Assembly (NCBI RefSeq): GCF_001942405.1
Contig: NZ_MKKA01000061.1
Coordinates: forward strand, 1 to 64,000
Source of the DNA: Ornithinimicrobium sp. CNJ-824
GTDB lineage: Bacteria; Actinomycetota; Actinomycetes; Actinomycetales; Dermatophilaceae
Direction of reading: 5' to 3'
DNA: 64,000 bases
Shown here: one piece after another, positions 55,457 to 64,000 of the stretch
Layout: each line of letters begins with the position of its first letter
How positions within the stretch are numbered: the stretch's first letter is position 1
Made by a program: the position numbers and the translations under genes
Notes under the pieces: generated by a model
Told to the model about the DNA's origin: nothing
The model's database searches: none
What the model saw: the letters and a program-made list of their open reading frames with translations, nothing else

Positions 55457-56754
55457 CCCACCCCCAGATCTGGGCGGCCCCCGAGGCCGCCGGGCCCGTC
55501 CGCGCGGCGGTCGAGGTTCCCGGGAGCAAGTCGCTGACCAACCGGTGGCTGGTGCTGGCCGCCCTCGCCGACGGGCCCTCGGTGCTGCATGGTCCGTTGC
55601 GCTCCCAGGACAGCCTGGCCATGGTCGAGGCGCTGCGCACCCTCGGTGTCGACGTCGACGACCGCCGCGACGACCTGTGGCGGGTGGAGCCGCCGGACCG
55701 GCTCCGCGGCTCCGTGACCGTCGACTGCCACCAGGCCGGGACCGTCATGCGTTTCCTGGCCCCCGTCGCAGCCCTGGCGGACGGCCCGGTGCGCTTCGAC
55801 GGCCACCCCTCCGCGCGCGCCCGCCCGGTGGGGCCCGTCCTGCAGGCGCTGCGGGACCTGGGGGTCCAGGTCGACGACGGGGACCGGGGCACCCTGCCCT
55901 ACACCGTCCAGGGCGCCGGCGCCGTGGCGGGAGGCCGGGTCCGGATCGACGCCTCGGCGAGCTCGCAGTTCGTCTCCGCGCTCCTGCTGGCCGCCCCCCG
56001 CTTCACGACCGGCCTGGAGCTCGTGCACGTCGGCGCCGCCCTGCCGAGCCTGCCCCACGTGGAGATGACCGAGGCGGTGCTCCGTCTGGCCTCGGTGCGG
56101 GTAGACCGCCCCGGCCCGACGAGCTGGCGCGTCGAGCCCGGCCCGGTCCACGGTCTGGACGTCCAGGTCGAGCCGGACCTGTCCTCCGCCGCCCCCTTCC
56201 TGGCCCTGGCCGCGGCCACGGGCGGGCAGGTGACGGTCCAGGGCTGGCCGTCCGCCACCACCCAGCCCGGGGACCGGCTGCCGGAGCTCCTCGGGCGGAT
56301 GGGGGCCAGGACGTCGCGACACTCCGACGGTCTGACGGTGCACGGCCCGCCGGGGGGCCGGCTGGAGGGCGCGGACCTGGACCTGTCGGAGGTCGGGGAG
56401 CTCACCCCCGTGGTCACCGCCCTGTGCCTGCTCGCCCGGTCGCCGAGCCGGATCCGTGGGGTCGCGCACCTGCGCGGACACGAGACGGACCGGCTGGCCG
56501 CCCTGACCACCGAGATCGGGCGCCTGGGCGGTGACGCCAGGGAGCTGGCCGACGGGCTGGAGGTCCACCCCGTACCGCTCCACGGGGCCGAGCTGAGGAC
56601 CTACCACGACCACCGGATGGCCATGTTCGCCGCGGTCGTCGGGGCCGTGGTCGCGGACGTGCGGGTGCAGGACGTGGCCTGCGCCGACAAGACCTTCCCC
56701 GGTTTCGACCAGGTCTGGGAGACGGCCGTGGCCACCGGCAGGAGGCAGGTCTGA
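55453..56754 (+). CDS. aroA: 3-phosphoshikimate 1-carboxyvinyltransferase (EPSP synthase)
   Basis: A 433-aa enzyme of the shikimate pathway making EPSP from shikimate-3-phosphate and PEP. It has VPGSKSLTNRWLVLAALADG (phosphate/PEP lysine), VDCHQAGTVMRFLAP in place of the usual L-G-N-A-G-T-x-x-R, SSQFVSALLLAAP, ELTPVVTALCLLA, RGHETDRLAALTTEI and DHRMAMFAAV. The Q-A-G-T version of the loop is typical of actinobacteria. It ends on the first base of the rsgA start (TGATG). Confidence 0.94.
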   Translation: MTHPQIWAAPEAAGPVRAAVEVPGSKSLTNRWLVLAALADGPSVLHGPLRSQDSLAMVEALRTLGVDVDDRRDDLWRVEPPDRLRGSVTVDCHQAGTVMRFLAPVAALADGPVRFDGHPSARARPVGPVLQALRDLGVQVDDGDRGTLPYTVQGAGAVAGGRVRIDASASSQFVSALLLAAPRFTTGLELVHVGAALPSLPHVEMTEAVLRLASVRVDRPGPTSWRVEPGPVHGLDVQVEPDLSSAAPFLALAAATGGQVTVQGWPSATTQPGDRLPELLGRMGARTSRHSDGLTVHGPPGGRLEGADLDLSEVGELTPVVTALCLLARSPSRIRGVAHLRGHETDRLAALTTEIGRLGGDARELADGLEVHPVPLHGAELRTYHDHRMAMFAAVVGAVVADVRVQDVACADKTFPGFDQVWETAVATGRRQV

Positions 56755-57767
56755 TGGGCCGCTACGACCATCTGGACGAGTCGGTCGTGCGCGAACGGCC
56801 CTCCCGCCGCAACACCCGACCACGGTCCAAGGACCGGCCGGCGCACGAGGACGCCGTGACCGGGGTGGTCGTGGGGGTGGACCGGGGCCGGTACACCGTG
56901 CGGGTGCAGGACCGGACCGTGGTCGCGATGCGGGCGCGGGAGCTGGGCCGCACGCGGATCGTGGTCGGTGACGTCGTGGGCATGGTGGGCGACACCAGCG
57001 GCGACCCGGACACCCTGGCCCGCATCGTCCGGGTCGAGGACCGGCGGACCGTGCTGCGCCGCAGCGCCGACGACAGCGACACCGTGGAGCGGGTCATCGT
57101 GGCCAACGCCGACCAGCTCGTCATCGTCACCGCGGTGGCCGACCCGGAGCCGCGCACCCGGATGGTGGACCGGTGCCTCGTGGCCGCCTACGACGCGGGG
57201 ATGGACCCCCTCCTGCTGCTCACGAAGGCCGACCTGGGGGATCCGGAGGAGTTCCTGTCCCACTACCGCGCGCTGGACGTGCCGCACGTGGTGAGCCGGG
57301 GAACCTCGGACGGGGCCCTCGACGCCGTCGGCGTGGCGGAGATCGGTCGGCACCTGGCGGGGCGCACGAGCGTCCTCGTCGGGCACTCCGGCGTCGGCAA
57401 GTCGACGGTGGTCAACGCCCTCGTCCCCGGCACCGACCGGGCCACCGGCCCGGTGAACGTGGTGACCGGGCGCGGACGGCATACCTCCTCGTCCGCGGTC
57501 GCCCTCGAGCTGGCCGGGGGCGGGTGGGTCGTCGACACGCCGGGGGTCCGGTCGTTCGGCCTGGGCCACGTCGACCCGGCCACGTTCGTCGAGCACTTCG
57601 AGGACCTGGCCCCGGGCACCGCGCTGTGCCCCCGCGGGTGCAGCCACGACGAGCCGGCGTGCGGGCTGGACGAGTGGGTGAGGCGGGAGTCGGTGCCCCA
57701 CGGGGTCGAACGGCTCGGGTCGCTGCGACGGCTGCTGCGCAGCCGCTCCGGCGAGGAACGCGGCTGA
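56754..57767 (+). CDS. rsgA: ribosome small subunit-dependent GTPase RsgA
   Basis: A 337-aa circularly permuted GTPase that helps mature the 30S subunit. An OB domain (VTGVVVGVDRGRYTVRVQ) precedes the GTPase motifs in permuted order: G4 LLTKADL, G1 VLVGHSGVGKSTVVNAL, G3 VVDTPGVRSFGL. The C-terminal zinc site is CPRGCSHDEPACGL (Cys-Cys-His-Cys). Start overlaps the aroA stop by one base. Gene order aroA-rsgA is conserved in actinobacteria. Confidence 0.95.
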   Translation: MGRYDHLDESVVRERPSRRNTRPRSKDRPAHEDAVTGVVVGVDRGRYTVRVQDRTVVAMRARELGRTRIVVGDVVGMVGDTSGDPDTLARIVRVEDRRTVLRRSADDSDTVERVIVANADQLVIVTAVADPEPRTRMVDRCLVAAYDAGMDPLLLLTKADLGDPEEFLSHYRALDVPHVVSRGTSDGALDAVGVAEIGRHLAGRTSVLVGHSGVGKSTVVNALVPGTDRATGPVNVVTGRGRHTSSSAVALELAGGGWVVDTPGVRSFGLGHVDPATFVEHFEDLAPGTALCPRGCSHDEPACGLDEWVRRESVPHGVERLGSLRRLLRSRSGEERG

Positions 57768-57783
57768 GGCCGCAGGAGGCGGT

Positions 57784-57789
57784 TACGGT
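57784..57789 (+). promoter_or_regulatory. leaderless -10 box for 57796 gene
   Basis: TACGGT followed by 6 nt and the GTG at 57796, in the 28-bp gap after rsgA. Confidence 0.55.
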
Positions 57790-57795
57790 GGGCCG

Positions 57796-58722
57796 GTGCC
57801 CGCCTACGACGACGACCTGCGCCTGGCCCACGTCCTTGCGGACGCGGTCGAACGCACGGCGCTCGACCTCTTCGGATCCCCGGACCTGCAGGTGTCGGTG
57901 GGCGACGACGGCGCGCTGTCCACCCAGGCCACGGCCCGGCTGGAGGACCTTCTGCGCCACCAGCTGGGGCGGACCCGGCCGCGCGACCGGGTCGTCGGCC
58001 GCGCCCACGAGGAGACGGGCCAGGGCGAGCGGTGCTGGGTGCTCGACCCGGTCGACGGCACCGCCAACTACGTCCGGGGGGTGCCCGTCTGGGCGACGCT
58101 GATCTCGCTCGTCGTCGCCGGTGAGCCGGTCCTGGGGCTGGTCTCGGCACCGTCCCTGTCCCGCCGCTGGTGGGCGGGCATGGGCTCGGGGGCCTGGACG
58201 GGCCGTGCCCTGACCCGGGCGTCACGGGTGCATGTCAGCGACACCCGGGTCCTGGCGCACGCCTCGGTGTCCGCCGACGAGGTGGCGGCCTGGTCCCACG
58301 GTCCGCACGGGGCGGGGTTCGACCGCCTCACGGACCGGGTATGGCGTACGCGCGCGTTCGGGGACTTCTGGAGCCACGCCCTCGTCGCCGACGGCGCGGT
58401 CGACGTCGCCCTGTCGGCCTGGATGGACGGGTTCCAGGCCTCGACGCTCAGCGCCCTGGTCGCCGAGGCCGGCGGGCGCACGAGCACCCCGGAGGGGCTG
58501 CCGGTCGGCCATGGCGACCCCCGGCGCGCCTCCAGCGTCGTGGCCACGAACGGTCTGCTGCACGACGAGGTCCTCACGCTCCTGGGCTCAGGCAGCGCCG
58601 CCGGACCGGTCGCCGGGCGCGCAGCGGCTTCCGGGCAGGTGCCCGGCCCTGCCGTCCACGCGTCCGAGGGCCGGGGCCGGCCGTCCGGCCCACCCCCCGG
58701 TGGGGAGGAGCCGCAGGGCTGA
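57796..58722 (+). CDS. inositol-monophosphatase/HisN family protein, degenerate motifs
   Basis: A 308-aa member of the IMPase fold, in the place usually held by histidinol-phosphatase HisN after rsgA. The core WVLDPVDGTANYVRGVPVWATL (metal ligands D84 and D87) and the G-D-F-W-S motif (RAFGDFWSHALVADGAVDVA) remain. Other sites are altered: the usual T-P-V-T-x-A-D reads A-L-S-T-Q-A-T, the G-E-E-x-G loop reads G-R-A-H-E-E-T-G, and the C-terminal metal-binding W/H-D-M-A-A-L reads F-Q-A-S-T-L. The gene is otherwise intact with typical codon use. It may have changed substrate or lost catalysis; calling it HisN would be unsafe. Confidence 0.8.
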   Translation: MPAYDDDLRLAHVLADAVERTALDLFGSPDLQVSVGDDGALSTQATARLEDLLRHQLGRTRPRDRVVGRAHEETGQGERCWVLDPVDGTANYVRGVPVWATLISLVVAGEPVLGLVSAPSLSRRWWAGMGSGAWTGRALTRASRVHVSDTRVLAHASVSADEVAAWSHGPHGAGFDRLTDRVWRTRAFGDFWSHALVADGAVDVALSAWMDGFQASTLSALVAEAGGRTSTPEGLPVGHGDPRRASSVVATNGLLHDEVLTLLGSGSAAGPVAGRAAASGQVPGPAVHASEGRGRPSGPPPGGEEPQG

Positions 58723-58771
58723 CGGACCGCCCGCCACCGCGGGCCGTCTCCCGCGCGGAGCTGACGCCCCG

Positions 58772-60144
58772 TCAGCGTCGGGAGTCGTCGTCCTCGTCCA
58801 CGACCTCGAGCTGGCCCACCTCCAGCTGCTCTAGGCCGGCCGTCCGGTCGGGGTCCCCCACCAGGACCACCGTCCACGGGGCGGACGCCCGCACCTCTCC
58901 CAGGCCGCCCCGACCGCGTCGCGCTCCAGCCCGCGCACCTGGGACAAGGTCTGCGTGACGGTGTCCAGGGCCAGCCCCTCCCCCGCCAGCGACACCAGCT
59001 CGTCCGCCACGGCGTCGGCGGTGGCGTACCGCCCGGGGGCGGTCATGGCCACGAAGTCCGCCGCCTCCCGGACCTCCCGGTCGGTGATCTCCGGTCCGGG
59101 GACGTCGAGGATGCGGAGGGTCTCGGCCAGCGCCGGGACGGTCACGTCGGCCCGCACGGATCCGGCGACCACCGTGGTGCCGCCGACGCTGCGCGGCCGG
59201 AACCCCAGGCGCACGCCGTAGGTGTAGCCCCGCTCCTCGCGCAGCACGCGGTCGAGGCGGGCGTGCGGGGCTCCTCCCAGGAGCATGGCGAGGACCTGGT
59301 AGGTGCCCCAGCCCCGGGGCGTGCGCCGGTCGGGGCCGGGCCGGCCGAGGTAGATCTCGGTCTGCGCCAGGCCGGGGCGCGGGACGAGCACGGTCCGGTG
59401 GGCCCGGTCCGACCGGCGTGCGGGTCCGGGCGCCCCGGCCACCTCGTCGTCGCCCTTCCAGGCGCCCACCGTGGCCGCCACCGTGCCGACCGCGGACGGG
59501 GCGTCGGAGAGGTCGCCGACCAGGACCACGGTCGCGCCCCGGGCGGTCAGCTGCGCGTGCCGGTCGCGGAGGTGGTCGCTGGTCAGCCTCGAGACGGTCG
59601 CCGTCGTCCCGCCCACCGGGAGGTGGGGACGGTCCCGGGGGTCGAAGTAGGCGGCGGTGAAGGCCCGGGCGGCACGGACCCCGGGGTCCGCGTGCTCGTG
59701 GGCCAGGTCGACGAGCCGGTGCCGCCGCAGGCGGTCCACCTCGGCCTCGGGAAAGCTCGCCGAGGAGAGGCACTCGGTCAGCAGGGCCAGCGCGATGCCG
59801 AGGTGACGCCCCGCGACCTCCAGACCAAGGTGCACGCCTCGCTCGCCCGCACCGGCACCCCAGGCGATGCCGTGACGTTCCGTGAGCTCGGCCAGCTGCT
59901 CCCCGGTGTGCTGGGACGTCCCCTCGTCGAGGGCGCGGGCCATCAGCAGGGTGGCGCCCTCGGTCCCGCGCTCCTCGTCGGAGACGGGCAGCGGCAGGAA
60001 GACCCGGAGGGAGAGCACGTGCTGACCGGGGAGGTCGACGAGCAGGAGCCGCATCCCGTTGGGCAGGGGCACGACGGACGGCTCCGGGAAGGACCACGGG
60101 GCAGGGGGACCCACCTGCGGGCGCTCGGTCACGCGGCCGTTCAC
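58772..60144 (-). CDS. M16 peptidase family protein, non-catalytic partner, frameshifted
   Basis: About 457 aa after repair, two M16 half-domains. The zinc motif H-x2-E-H is absent: the equivalent region reads TEGATLLMARALDEG. The C-terminal half keeps the R-x-Y-x-Y/G pocket (LREERGYTYGVRLGF). One G is missing at about 58893-58896 near the end; the corrected frame reads VRASAPWTVVLVGDP and ends DEDDDSRR. The GTG start overlaps the catalytic M16 gene by GTGA. Such pairs form M16B heterodimers, one active and one binding subunit. Confidence 0.85.
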
Positions 60145-61481
60145 GGCAGTTCCCCGGCCGTGTGCGCGGCGGCCCCCTGGGCCGTCGCGGTCCGTGGGAC
60201 CCCTCCGGACCCGGCACCGGCCCTGCGGTAGCGCAGCGTGCTCATCACCTCGGGGGACAACCAGGTCGCCGCCGCCTGCCGGACCTCGTCGGGACCGACG
60301 GCCATGACGTCGTCCAGGTAGGTGTTGACCTGACCCGCGTCCCCCAGGCTCACCGCGGCCCGGGACAGCAGCTCGGCGCGCTCGTCGTGCGAGGACAACG
60401 CCTCGAGCCAGGACCGCTCGGTGTCCGCCCGGGAGGCCTCCAGCTCGGTCTCGCCGGGGCCGGCCTCCCCCAGGGAGGCCAGTTCCTCGTGCACCGCGGC
60501 CTCGACCTCGCCGGGGTCCGTCCCGTCCGCCACGTCCAGGACCAGCAGCCCCAGGCTGGCACCGTCCACCAGACCGAGGGCCGAGGCATGGACGCCGCTC
60601 GCGCTCTCCTCCCGCCGCAGCAGGCGACGGTGCAGCCGCGAGACGTCCAGGGACGCCAGGGCGTCCAGCGCCATGGCGCAGTGCAGGAACTGGGGATCGG
60701 TCACCGGGGGCAGCCGGAAGGTCAGGTACAGCCGGTCGGAGGGGACGTCCTCGACGAGGTCGCGGACGACGGGGTCGGACGAGGGTCCCAGCGTGGGGCG
60801 GCGAGGAGGACGGTCCTCGGTCCCGTCGACGAGGTGCCCCAGGAAGTGCTGGGCGCGGTCCACCACCTGGGCGGGGTCCACGTCGCCGACGACCGTGAGC
60901 GTGGTCGTGCGCGGGCCGTAGTGGGCACGGTAGAAGGCGTGGACGTCGGACAGGTCGGCGGACAGGAGGTCGTCCATCTCCCCGATCGTCGTGTGGTGGT
61001 AGGGGTGTCCGGCGGGGAAGACGGCCTGGCAGGCGTGCGCGAGGGCCTGGCCGTACGGGACGGTGTCGTAGCGCTGCCGCTTCTCCTCCACCACCACGTC
61101 CCGCTGGTTGTCGAGGGTGGTCTGGGTCAGCGCGGGGAGCAGGTGGCCGTGCCGGTCGGCCTCCAGCCACAGGGCCAGGTCGAGCACACCGGACGGCACG
61201 GACTCCACGTACGTCGTGCGGTCGAAGGACGTGGTGGCGTTAGAGCGCCCGCCGTGGGCCATGAGCAGCGACATGTGCTCGCCCTCGCCGACGAGCTCGG
61301 ACCCCTGGAACATGAGGTGCTCGAACAGGTGGGCCAGGCCCGTCCGTCCCGGGCGTTCGTGGCGCGACCCCACGTCCACCCAGAGGTTGAGGGACAGGGC
61401 GGGCACCGACCGGTCCGGACTGACCACGACGCGCAGCCCGTTGTCGAGCGTGGTCGTCGAGACGGGGTAGTCGAGAGGCAT
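60141..61481 (-). CDS. M16 family zinc metallopeptidase, catalytic
   Basis: A 446-aa pitrilysin-type protease. TTTLDNGLRVVVSPDRSVPA starts the fold, the zinc site is inverted H-x2-E-H in GLAHLFEHLMFQGS, with the third ligand Glu in NQRDVVVEEKRQRYD. GHPYHHTTIG and the second half-domain follow. It would degrade peptides, perhaps signal peptides, together with the coupled non-catalytic subunit. Start at ATG 61481; TACAGT lies 9 nt upstream, slightly too far for a classic leaderless start. Confidence 0.93.
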   Translation of the reverse strand: MPLDYPVSTTTLDNGLRVVVSPDRSVPALSLNLWVDVGSRHERPGRTGLAHLFEHLMFQGSELVGEGEHMSLLMAHGGRSNATTSFDRTTYVESVPSGVLDLALWLEADRHGHLLPALTQTTLDNQRDVVVEEKRQRYDTVPYGQALAHACQAVFPAGHPYHHTTIGEMDDLLSADLSDVHAFYRAHYGPRTTTLTVVGDVDPAQVVDRAQHFLGHLVDGTEDRPPRRPTLGPSSDPVVRDLVEDVPSDRLYLTFRLPPVTDPQFLHCAMALDALASLDVSRLHRRLLRREESASGVHASALGLVDGASLGLLVLDVADGTDPGEVEAAVHEELASLGEAGPGETELEASRADTERSWLEALSSHDERAELLSRAAVSLGDAGQVNTYLDDVMAVGPDEVRQAAATWLSPEVMSTLRYRRAGAGSGGVPRTATAQGAAAHTAGELP

Positions 61482-61529
61482 GGTGGGGCCACTGTACGTG
61501 CGGCCCGGGCACCGGCTGGGCCCGGGACG

Positions 61530-61566
61530 GACGAAAGCCCGGACCGTGTCGGTCCGGGCCTTCGTC
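61530..61566 (-). terminator. terminator after tRNA-fMet
   Basis: Stem of 61530-61545 (GACGAAAGCCCGGACC) with 61551-61566 (GGTCCGGGCCTTCGTC), 16 pairs with one mismatch, 5 bp after the CCA end of the tRNA. Confidence 0.75.
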
Positions 61567-61570
61567 GCGG

Positions 61571-61647
61571 TGGTAGCGGGGGCAGGATTTGAACCTGCGA
61601 CCTCCGGGTTATGAGCCCGGCGAGCTACCGAACTGCTCCACCCCGCG
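61571..61647 (-). tRNA. initiator tRNA-fMet (CAT anticodon)
   Basis: A 77-nt tRNA on the minus strand with encoded CCA. 5' CGCGGGG pairs with CCCCGCT except at the first pair, C1-T72, and the anticodon stem CCGGG-CTCATAA-CCCGG has three consecutive G-C pairs: both are initiator hallmarks. The T arm is GCAGG-TTCAAAT-CCTGC. It closely resembles the mycobacterial initiator. Own promoter at 61662-61690 and hairpin at 61530-61566. Confidence 0.95.
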
Positions 61648-61661
61648 TCGTTGCTCCACCT

Positions 61662-61690
61662 ACTCTAGGCCACGGGCCGCGGAGGACCAA
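61662..61690 (-). promoter_or_regulatory. tRNA-fMet promoter
   Basis: Minus strand TTGGTC (61690-61685), 17-bp spacer, TAGAGT (61667-61662), about 14 bp before the tRNA 5' end. The -35 lies in the loop of the preceding terminator. Confidence 0.6.
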
Positions 61691-61709
61691 ATCGCCCTCC
61701 TGCGGCCCG
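61673..61709 (-). terminator. terminator after UPF0182 gene
   Basis: GC-rich stem: CGGGCCGCGGAGG at 61673-61685 with CCTCCTGCGGCCCG at about 61696-61709, one mismatch/bulge. It directly follows the corrected stop at 61716 and supports that stop over the longer frame. Confidence 0.6.
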
Positions 61710-61715
61710 CAGCCG

Positions 61716-64000
61716 TCACGGCTCGGCGGTGACCTCCGCCTCGTCCCCCGGTGCCTGGGTCTGCTCGGCACCGTCCACGGAGACCGAACCACCCTCGGGG
61801 CTGGCCTGCACGGCCCGCGCGATGGCGTCCTGCAGCCGCTCCTGGGCCTGGCCGTAGGCTCCCAGTCCCCGGCCTCGAGCGCCTCCTGACCCTCGGCGTA
61901 GGCCTGCTCGATGTCGGCCACCGCCCGGGCCAGCGCCATGTCCGGATCCAGCTCGGCCTCCGGCTCCTCGGCCCCGTCCTCGGGGGCGCCGGACGCCCCG
62001 GCGTCGCCCGCCGTCGCGCCCGAGTCGCCGCCGAACAGCTCGTCGAGGGCGCCGTCCAGGGTGTCCGACCAGGCCAGGTCGTTGCCGAAGGCGACGACGA
62101 CGACGCGCTGCAGCGGGTAGGCGGACGCGCTACGGGCCTGCACGTAGATGGGCTCGACGTAGAGCAGGCCCCCGCCGACCGGCAGCGTCAGCAGGTTGCC
62201 GTAGTCGACCCGGGAGTCGTCGGAGCTGTTCAGGTTGATGAACTGCGACAGCGTCTGGGCGAACGCCTGCGAGTTGGCGTCCGAGGAGTTGATGTCGTTC
62301 TGGAACTGCCCCGGACCACGGACCGTGGTGTCCCGCGGCAGCACGAGCATCCGCAGCTGTCCGAAGTCGTCGCGGCGTTCACCCGCCTGGCTGCCGGCGT
62401 CGGCGTCGACCGCCAGGTAGCCGGTGAGGTTCTGCCGCTGCGACCCCGCCGGGATGTAGGTGGTCGTCAGGCTGAACGTCGGCTCGTCCTGCCCGGGCAG
62501 GGCCACCGAGAGGTAGTGCGGGGGCATGTCCGGTTTGGTCTCACCGGGGACGCTGGGGTCCTCCGAGACGGTCCAGAAGTCCTGTCCGGTGAAGAAGGAC
62601 CCGGCGTCCTGCACGTGGTAGCGCGAGAGCACCGAGCGCTGCACCTTGAACAGGTCCTCGGGGTAGCGCAGGTGGTCCATCAGGTCGCCGTCGATCTGCG
62701 ACATCGGCAGCACGGTCCCGTCGAAGGCGCTGGACCACGCCTTGAGCAGGGGGTCCTCCTCGTCCCAGGCATAGAGCCGCACGGTGCCGTCGTAGGCGTC
62801 CACCGTGGCCTTGACCGAGTTGCGGATGTAGTTGACCTGGCCGGCCCCGATCGTGGTGATGTTCTCGGCCTGGGCGACCCGCGAGTCCGCGGTCACGGCG
62901 CCCAGCTCCTCCATCTGGCTGTACGGGTAGCGGTTGCTCACGGTGTAGCCGTCCACGACCCACTGCACCCTCTCGTCCACCACCGCGGGGTAGGGGTTGC
63001 CGTCCAGCCGCAGCCAGGGCGCCACCCGCTCCACCCGCTCGCGGGGCTCCCGGTGGTCGAGCATCCGGGAGTTCTCGTTGAGCGAGTCCGAGAGCATGAT
63101 CTCGATCTGGCGGTACTTGATCGCGTAGGCAGCGCGGCGGACGATCGACCCGATCTCCACCCCTCCGGTGCCGTCGTAGGTGTTGCGCACCTCGCCGGTC
63201 TCCTGGCCGCTCGCCGGGTAGTCCAGCTCCCGCGGGCCCTCTCCCTCGGCCGCCCCGACGATCGAGTAGTTCGTCGACGCCTCGCCGAAGTAGATCCGGG
63301 GCTCGTAGTCGCCCAGCCCTCCGATGGGCGGGATGTTCCGTTCGAAGAAGAGCGGCTCGCCCTCCGTGGAGCGGCGGTTGCCGTAGGCGGCGACCACGCC
63401 GAAGCCGTGGGTGTAGACCGTGTGGTCGTTGACCCAGTTGCGCTGGGCGGCGGAGATGCCGTCCAGGTTGAGCTCACGGACGGCGATGACGGTGTCGACC
63501 GTCTCGCCGTCGACCTCGTAGCTGCCCACGTCGAGCGCGTCGGCGAACTGGTAGTAGTTGCGCACGCCCTGCAGCTGACGGAAGGTCGGCGAGACGACCG
63601 AGGGGTCGACGATGCGGATCCCGGGGATGGTGTCGGCGTCGGCACGCAGCTGACCGGGCTCGGCCTCGGTCTCGGCGTCGAAGTCGATCTTCTCCAGCCC
63701 TTCCAGGTCGTACGCCGCCAGCGTGCTGTCGATGGCCCGCTCGATGTAGGGCACCTCGAGCTGGGCCTCGGACGGACGCACCTGCAACGACTGGACGAGG
63801 GAGGGGTAGACCCCGCCCAGCAGCAACGAGACCACGAGCAGCCCGGCCAGGCTGATGAGCGGCAGCCGCCAGGCCTTGGTCCAGATCGTGGACAGGAAGA
63901 AGGCTGCGGCCAGCAGGGAGGCCACGGCAAGGATGCTGCGGGTGGGCAGCACGGCGTTGACGTCGGTGTAGGTCATGCCGGTGATGCGCGCGTGCTCGTT
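61716..64000 (-). CDS. UPF0182 family membrane protein, 5' end beyond window, frameshifted
   Basis: The C-terminal 760 or so residues of a large UPF0182 protein (Rv3193c-like). The window edge lies before its last membrane segments (ILAVASLLAAAFFLSTIW, PLISLAGLLVVSLLLGGVYP); a large extracytoplasmic domain follows (VPYIERAIDSTLAAY, NYYQFADALDVGSY, NWVNDHTVYTHGFG, YLSVALPGQDEPTFSL, LLTLPVGGGLLYVEP). One base is missing at about 61860-61862. In the corrected frame the end reads AYGQAQERLQDAIARAVQ...EAEVTAEP with a stop at 61716 before a terminator; uncorrected, the frame runs into the tRNA. Function unknown. Confidence 0.9.

Noticed and set aside
61625-61715. UPF0182 frame continuing into the tRNA-fMet gene
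   Set aside because: Result of the missing base at about 61860; the corrected frame stops at 61716 just before a terminator.

Overview
This window is chromosomal DNA from a high-GC actinobacterium. Gene content and order (mycothiol-type SigR/RsrA, WhiB, ribosomal protein bL37, split methylmalonyl-CoA mutase, GroEL1 with a His-rich tail, UPF0182, MurT/GatD) fit Micrococcales, probably an Intrasporangiaceae/Ornithinimicrobiaceae-like genus; that placement is inference. I see no transposase, integrase, phage gene or CRISPR array: this is core chromosome, densely packed, with many 4-base ATGA/GTGA gene overlaps.

Layout. 1-8.5 kb: an edge-truncated membrane protein, an unknown gene, then a leftward nucleoside-uptake operon (Bmp lipoprotein, ABC ATPase, two permeases, cytidine deaminase) and an M20 amidohydrolase. 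8.5-14.9 kb: large subunit of methylmalonyl-CoA mutase, pyrD, manC, an MgtA-like mannosyltransferase, a 2H phosphoesterase and a LysM protein. 15-21 kb: mdh, folD-DUF3017, and DUF6350-purN-purH, with a ZTP riboswitch in the purH leader. 21-28.5 kb: sucCD, the B12 subunit of the mutase, pcrA, and three coupled membrane-protein genes. 28.4-40 kb: gatD-murT, guaA, DUF3817, SURF1, a beta-propeller protein, guaB3, guaB, an RsdA-like anti-sigma factor, its sigma factor, and divergent whiB. 40-47 kb: groES-groEL with two CIRCE operators, a phospholipase D, a THUMP-like methyltransferase, and tsaB-rimI-tsaD. 47-50 kb: two membrane HD-domain genes preceded by a 24-codon ORF with a structured leader. 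50-58.7 kb: bL37, rsrA-sigR with a SigR-type promoter, an SGNH hydrolase, an aminotransferase, YedK, an alpha/beta hydrolase, aroA, rsgA and a degenerate HisN relative. 58.7-64 kb: an M16 peptidase pair, initiator tRNA-fMet and the 3' part of a UPF0182 gene.

Three patterns run across the window. (1) Fifteen otherwise conserved genes each carry one single-base frameshift (14 missing bases, one extra base in a G8 run). This looks like consensus indel error, so coordinates for those genes span both frames and are labelled. (2) Many genes have a TANNNT -10 box ending exactly 6-7 nt before the start codon, the signature of leaderless mRNAs; in the 24-bp pyrD/manC gap two such boxes overlap back to back. 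(3) Genes of one pathway are translationally coupled: nucleoside ABC transporter, tsaB-rimI-tsaD, folD-DUF3017, purN-DUF6350, gatD-murT, YedK-hydrolase-aroA-rsgA, and the M16 pair.
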